In this document: positions 62,377 through 64,000 of the stretch, one piece after another
How the letters are laid out: every line of letters begins with the position of its first letter
Numbering within the stretch: the stretch's first letter is position 1
Source: Larus michahellis
Lineage: Eukaryota; Chordata; Aves; Charadriiformes; Laridae
DNA length: 64,000 bases
NCBI RefSeq assembly: GCF_964199755.1
Contig: NC_133901.1
Span: 49,077,324 to 49,141,323 of the forward strand
Direction: 5' to 3'
Made by a program: the position numbers and the translations under genes
The notes under the pieces: model-generated
What the model was told of the DNA's origin: nothing
What the model saw: only the letters and a program-made list of their open reading frames with translations
Database searches by the model: none

Positions 62377-64000
62377 GTAACTAGACCGTCTGTGCATGTT
62401 ACATACCTTCTGCATAGGAGCCAAATAGGGCAAGTTATCAAATAGTATTCAGCAAAAACCAACCAGCTGCAAATGTGGGTAAGAACAGAGTTACCCAAAC
62501 CAAGTAGCGTCATGCCTGCCTCCTGAACTCCCACAGCAAGTGGGAGTTCCCCTGAAACAGGGAAGGACGCACTGAACAGGCTTTCAAAGGAGTTTTCCCT
62601 ATGCCTAGTGCTATTCAACATCTCTATTAGCAAAAGACAAAACAGCAAGTATCTTTTATTACCAATATGGACACATGGACCTGGGAGGAGGCACATACAC
62701 TTGATCTTATCTGGGATGGGGTAAAAAGACAGGGGCAAGCATTATATTTGAGTAAGAAGATTCAACTATAATGCTACAAGCTGTACAAGTCCTACAAACA
62801 GGATAGGGAAGAATTCTCTGGGAAGCAATTCCGTAGAAGAGAACCTAAGCAACACCACCAGCCAGGAGATAATGTCATGCTGCTGCTAAAAAGAGTAAAA
62901 CTTTTAAATAGGAAGATAACCTGCAAAATCCTTGGACTCACTAAACGTAGGCCAGGTACAATGCCAGAGGCCTGGGGTTAGAGGGGGATCATGACTATTA
63001 AGGACAAACCTTCACAAAAGCAAGTCTCCACTATGCCACAAAACTGTACAGATGCCCACTCAAAAGCAATTTGTTAAGAGAACAGTTATACACTCAGCAA
63101 ACTGTTCTGCTTGCATCATGGTGAGCTTTAATACCCAAAAGCATTCTAAAATATTAACTACCCAGCTTAACCATATGCAGCTAGTATCTGATCTACACAT
63201 CTAGAGGCCTACCCCATACAAGCTAGGAAAGGGAGACACAGAAACCAAAAACAGTGCACATCCATGCTAGATACCTCAGAGTTTACTGTCGTTTGGAGGG
63301 CTTGATCCATCCTATTAGAAAGTATTTGCCTTTGTTAAACCGAGGCCTGCATTTTGGATTTCAAAACCACTAACATATTTGGCGAATTTGGATCTGCACC
63401 CATTTCTATTACAGCATATGCTATTTGCAATTGAAGTCATTATTGGTGGTGCTCCAGAGAAAGGTAAGATCCAAACATCTTTTCATGTGTGTGTAAAAAA
63501 AAGTTCCAAATCAATTGACAAAAGACAGAAGACAACAGATGAATCACGGTGGCCACAAAAGCAAACAAAACCAGTGCTTTGCAAGATGCATGCCCAAATA
63601 CAGAAAGTTATGAATGTAGAAGAAGTTAGGGCTCAAGGCAAACACAATGAACTCATCATGTCTCGAGTGCATATTTATCCCTACTCCCATGCTTTTATAT
63701 ATTGCTTTACTGAGCTCCATATGGAAGCAGGGTTCTGGGAATGGAGACAAGGTGAAATTCAATCATATACAGTCCAGCTGTTGCTGACATTCATCATTTT
63801 AAGGAAAGTGCAACAGTTTAGAAAATATATAAACAAGATGTTCTGGAAGCACGATTTCCTGAGGTACAGAAATTTAGCAGCTAAATACCCATGACCTATG
63901 CAGGGACGAGACAGGGAGGGGATTGTTACTCACATCATTTAGAAGAACAGAAAAAATGGCACTTTTTATAAGCAGTGATGCTGAACAAAAAATTATACCA
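62377..64000 (+). other. DUSP13B: DUSP13B intron 2 (partial)
   Basis: Begins with donor GTAACT and runs to the window end without a HCxxGxSRS exon. The open frame from 63379 has no similarity to the phosphatase and looks like chance. Confidence 0.7.

Noticed and set aside
63379-63894. 171-codon frame near the right edge
   Set aside because: It does not resemble DUSP13B exon 3 or any recognised family, and lies in the expected DUSP13B intron 2.

Overview
The window looks like an avian nuclear genome, roughly 64 kb of an autosome. Coding sequence is split into short exons with GT-AG introns. All recognisable mobile DNA is chicken-repeat-1 (CR1) LINE 3' ends, the typical avian interspersed repeat. 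No bacterial operons, ribosome binding sites or RNA genes were seen. Most of the sequence is noncoding, and most open frames in it look like chance.

The core of the window is a tandem cluster of small atypical dual-specificity phosphatases, all on the plus strand. Each unit has the same three coding exons: a variable N-terminus ending in the [10 protein letters not shown] motif, the middle of the catalytic fold with the general acid, and the HCxxGxSRS phosphate-binding loop plus C-terminus. From left to right: DUSP13A (muscle DSP, MDSP) at 13,830-15,792, complete, 192 aa; a decayed fourth unit at about 19,686-23,980, with all three exons recognisable but broken; a DUSP13-like gene at 40,492-43,383, complete, 202 aa, which does not correspond to either human DUSP13 product; and DUSP13B (TMDP-like) from 61,293, with coding exons 1 and 2 present and exon 3 beyond the right edge. 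The intron phases (2, then 1) are identical in all intact units.

Left of the cluster, at about 5.3-6.3 kb, is a strong CpG island with ETS and GC-box motifs and a good minus-strand splice donor. From conserved synteny (in mammals SAMD8 is divergently transcribed next to DUSP13) this is most likely the SAMD8 promoter and first exon, with bases 1-5.9 kb lying in SAMD8 intron 1. No SAMD8 coding exon was seen in the window. DUSP29/DUPD1 and KAT6B would be expected further right.

Intergenic landmarks are two orphan CpG islands (28.6-29.0 kb and 45.35-45.8 kb), the second carrying a close match to the CTCF motif; another CTCF-like site near 29.95 kb; five clear CR1 fragments, one of them inserted at the 3' end of pseudogene exon 2, plus one faint CR1 remnant; and several low-complexity tracts. 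No new molecular system was found. The most notable content is the birth-and-death history of this phosphatase cluster. Gene identities rest on remembered family sequences, not on a database search.
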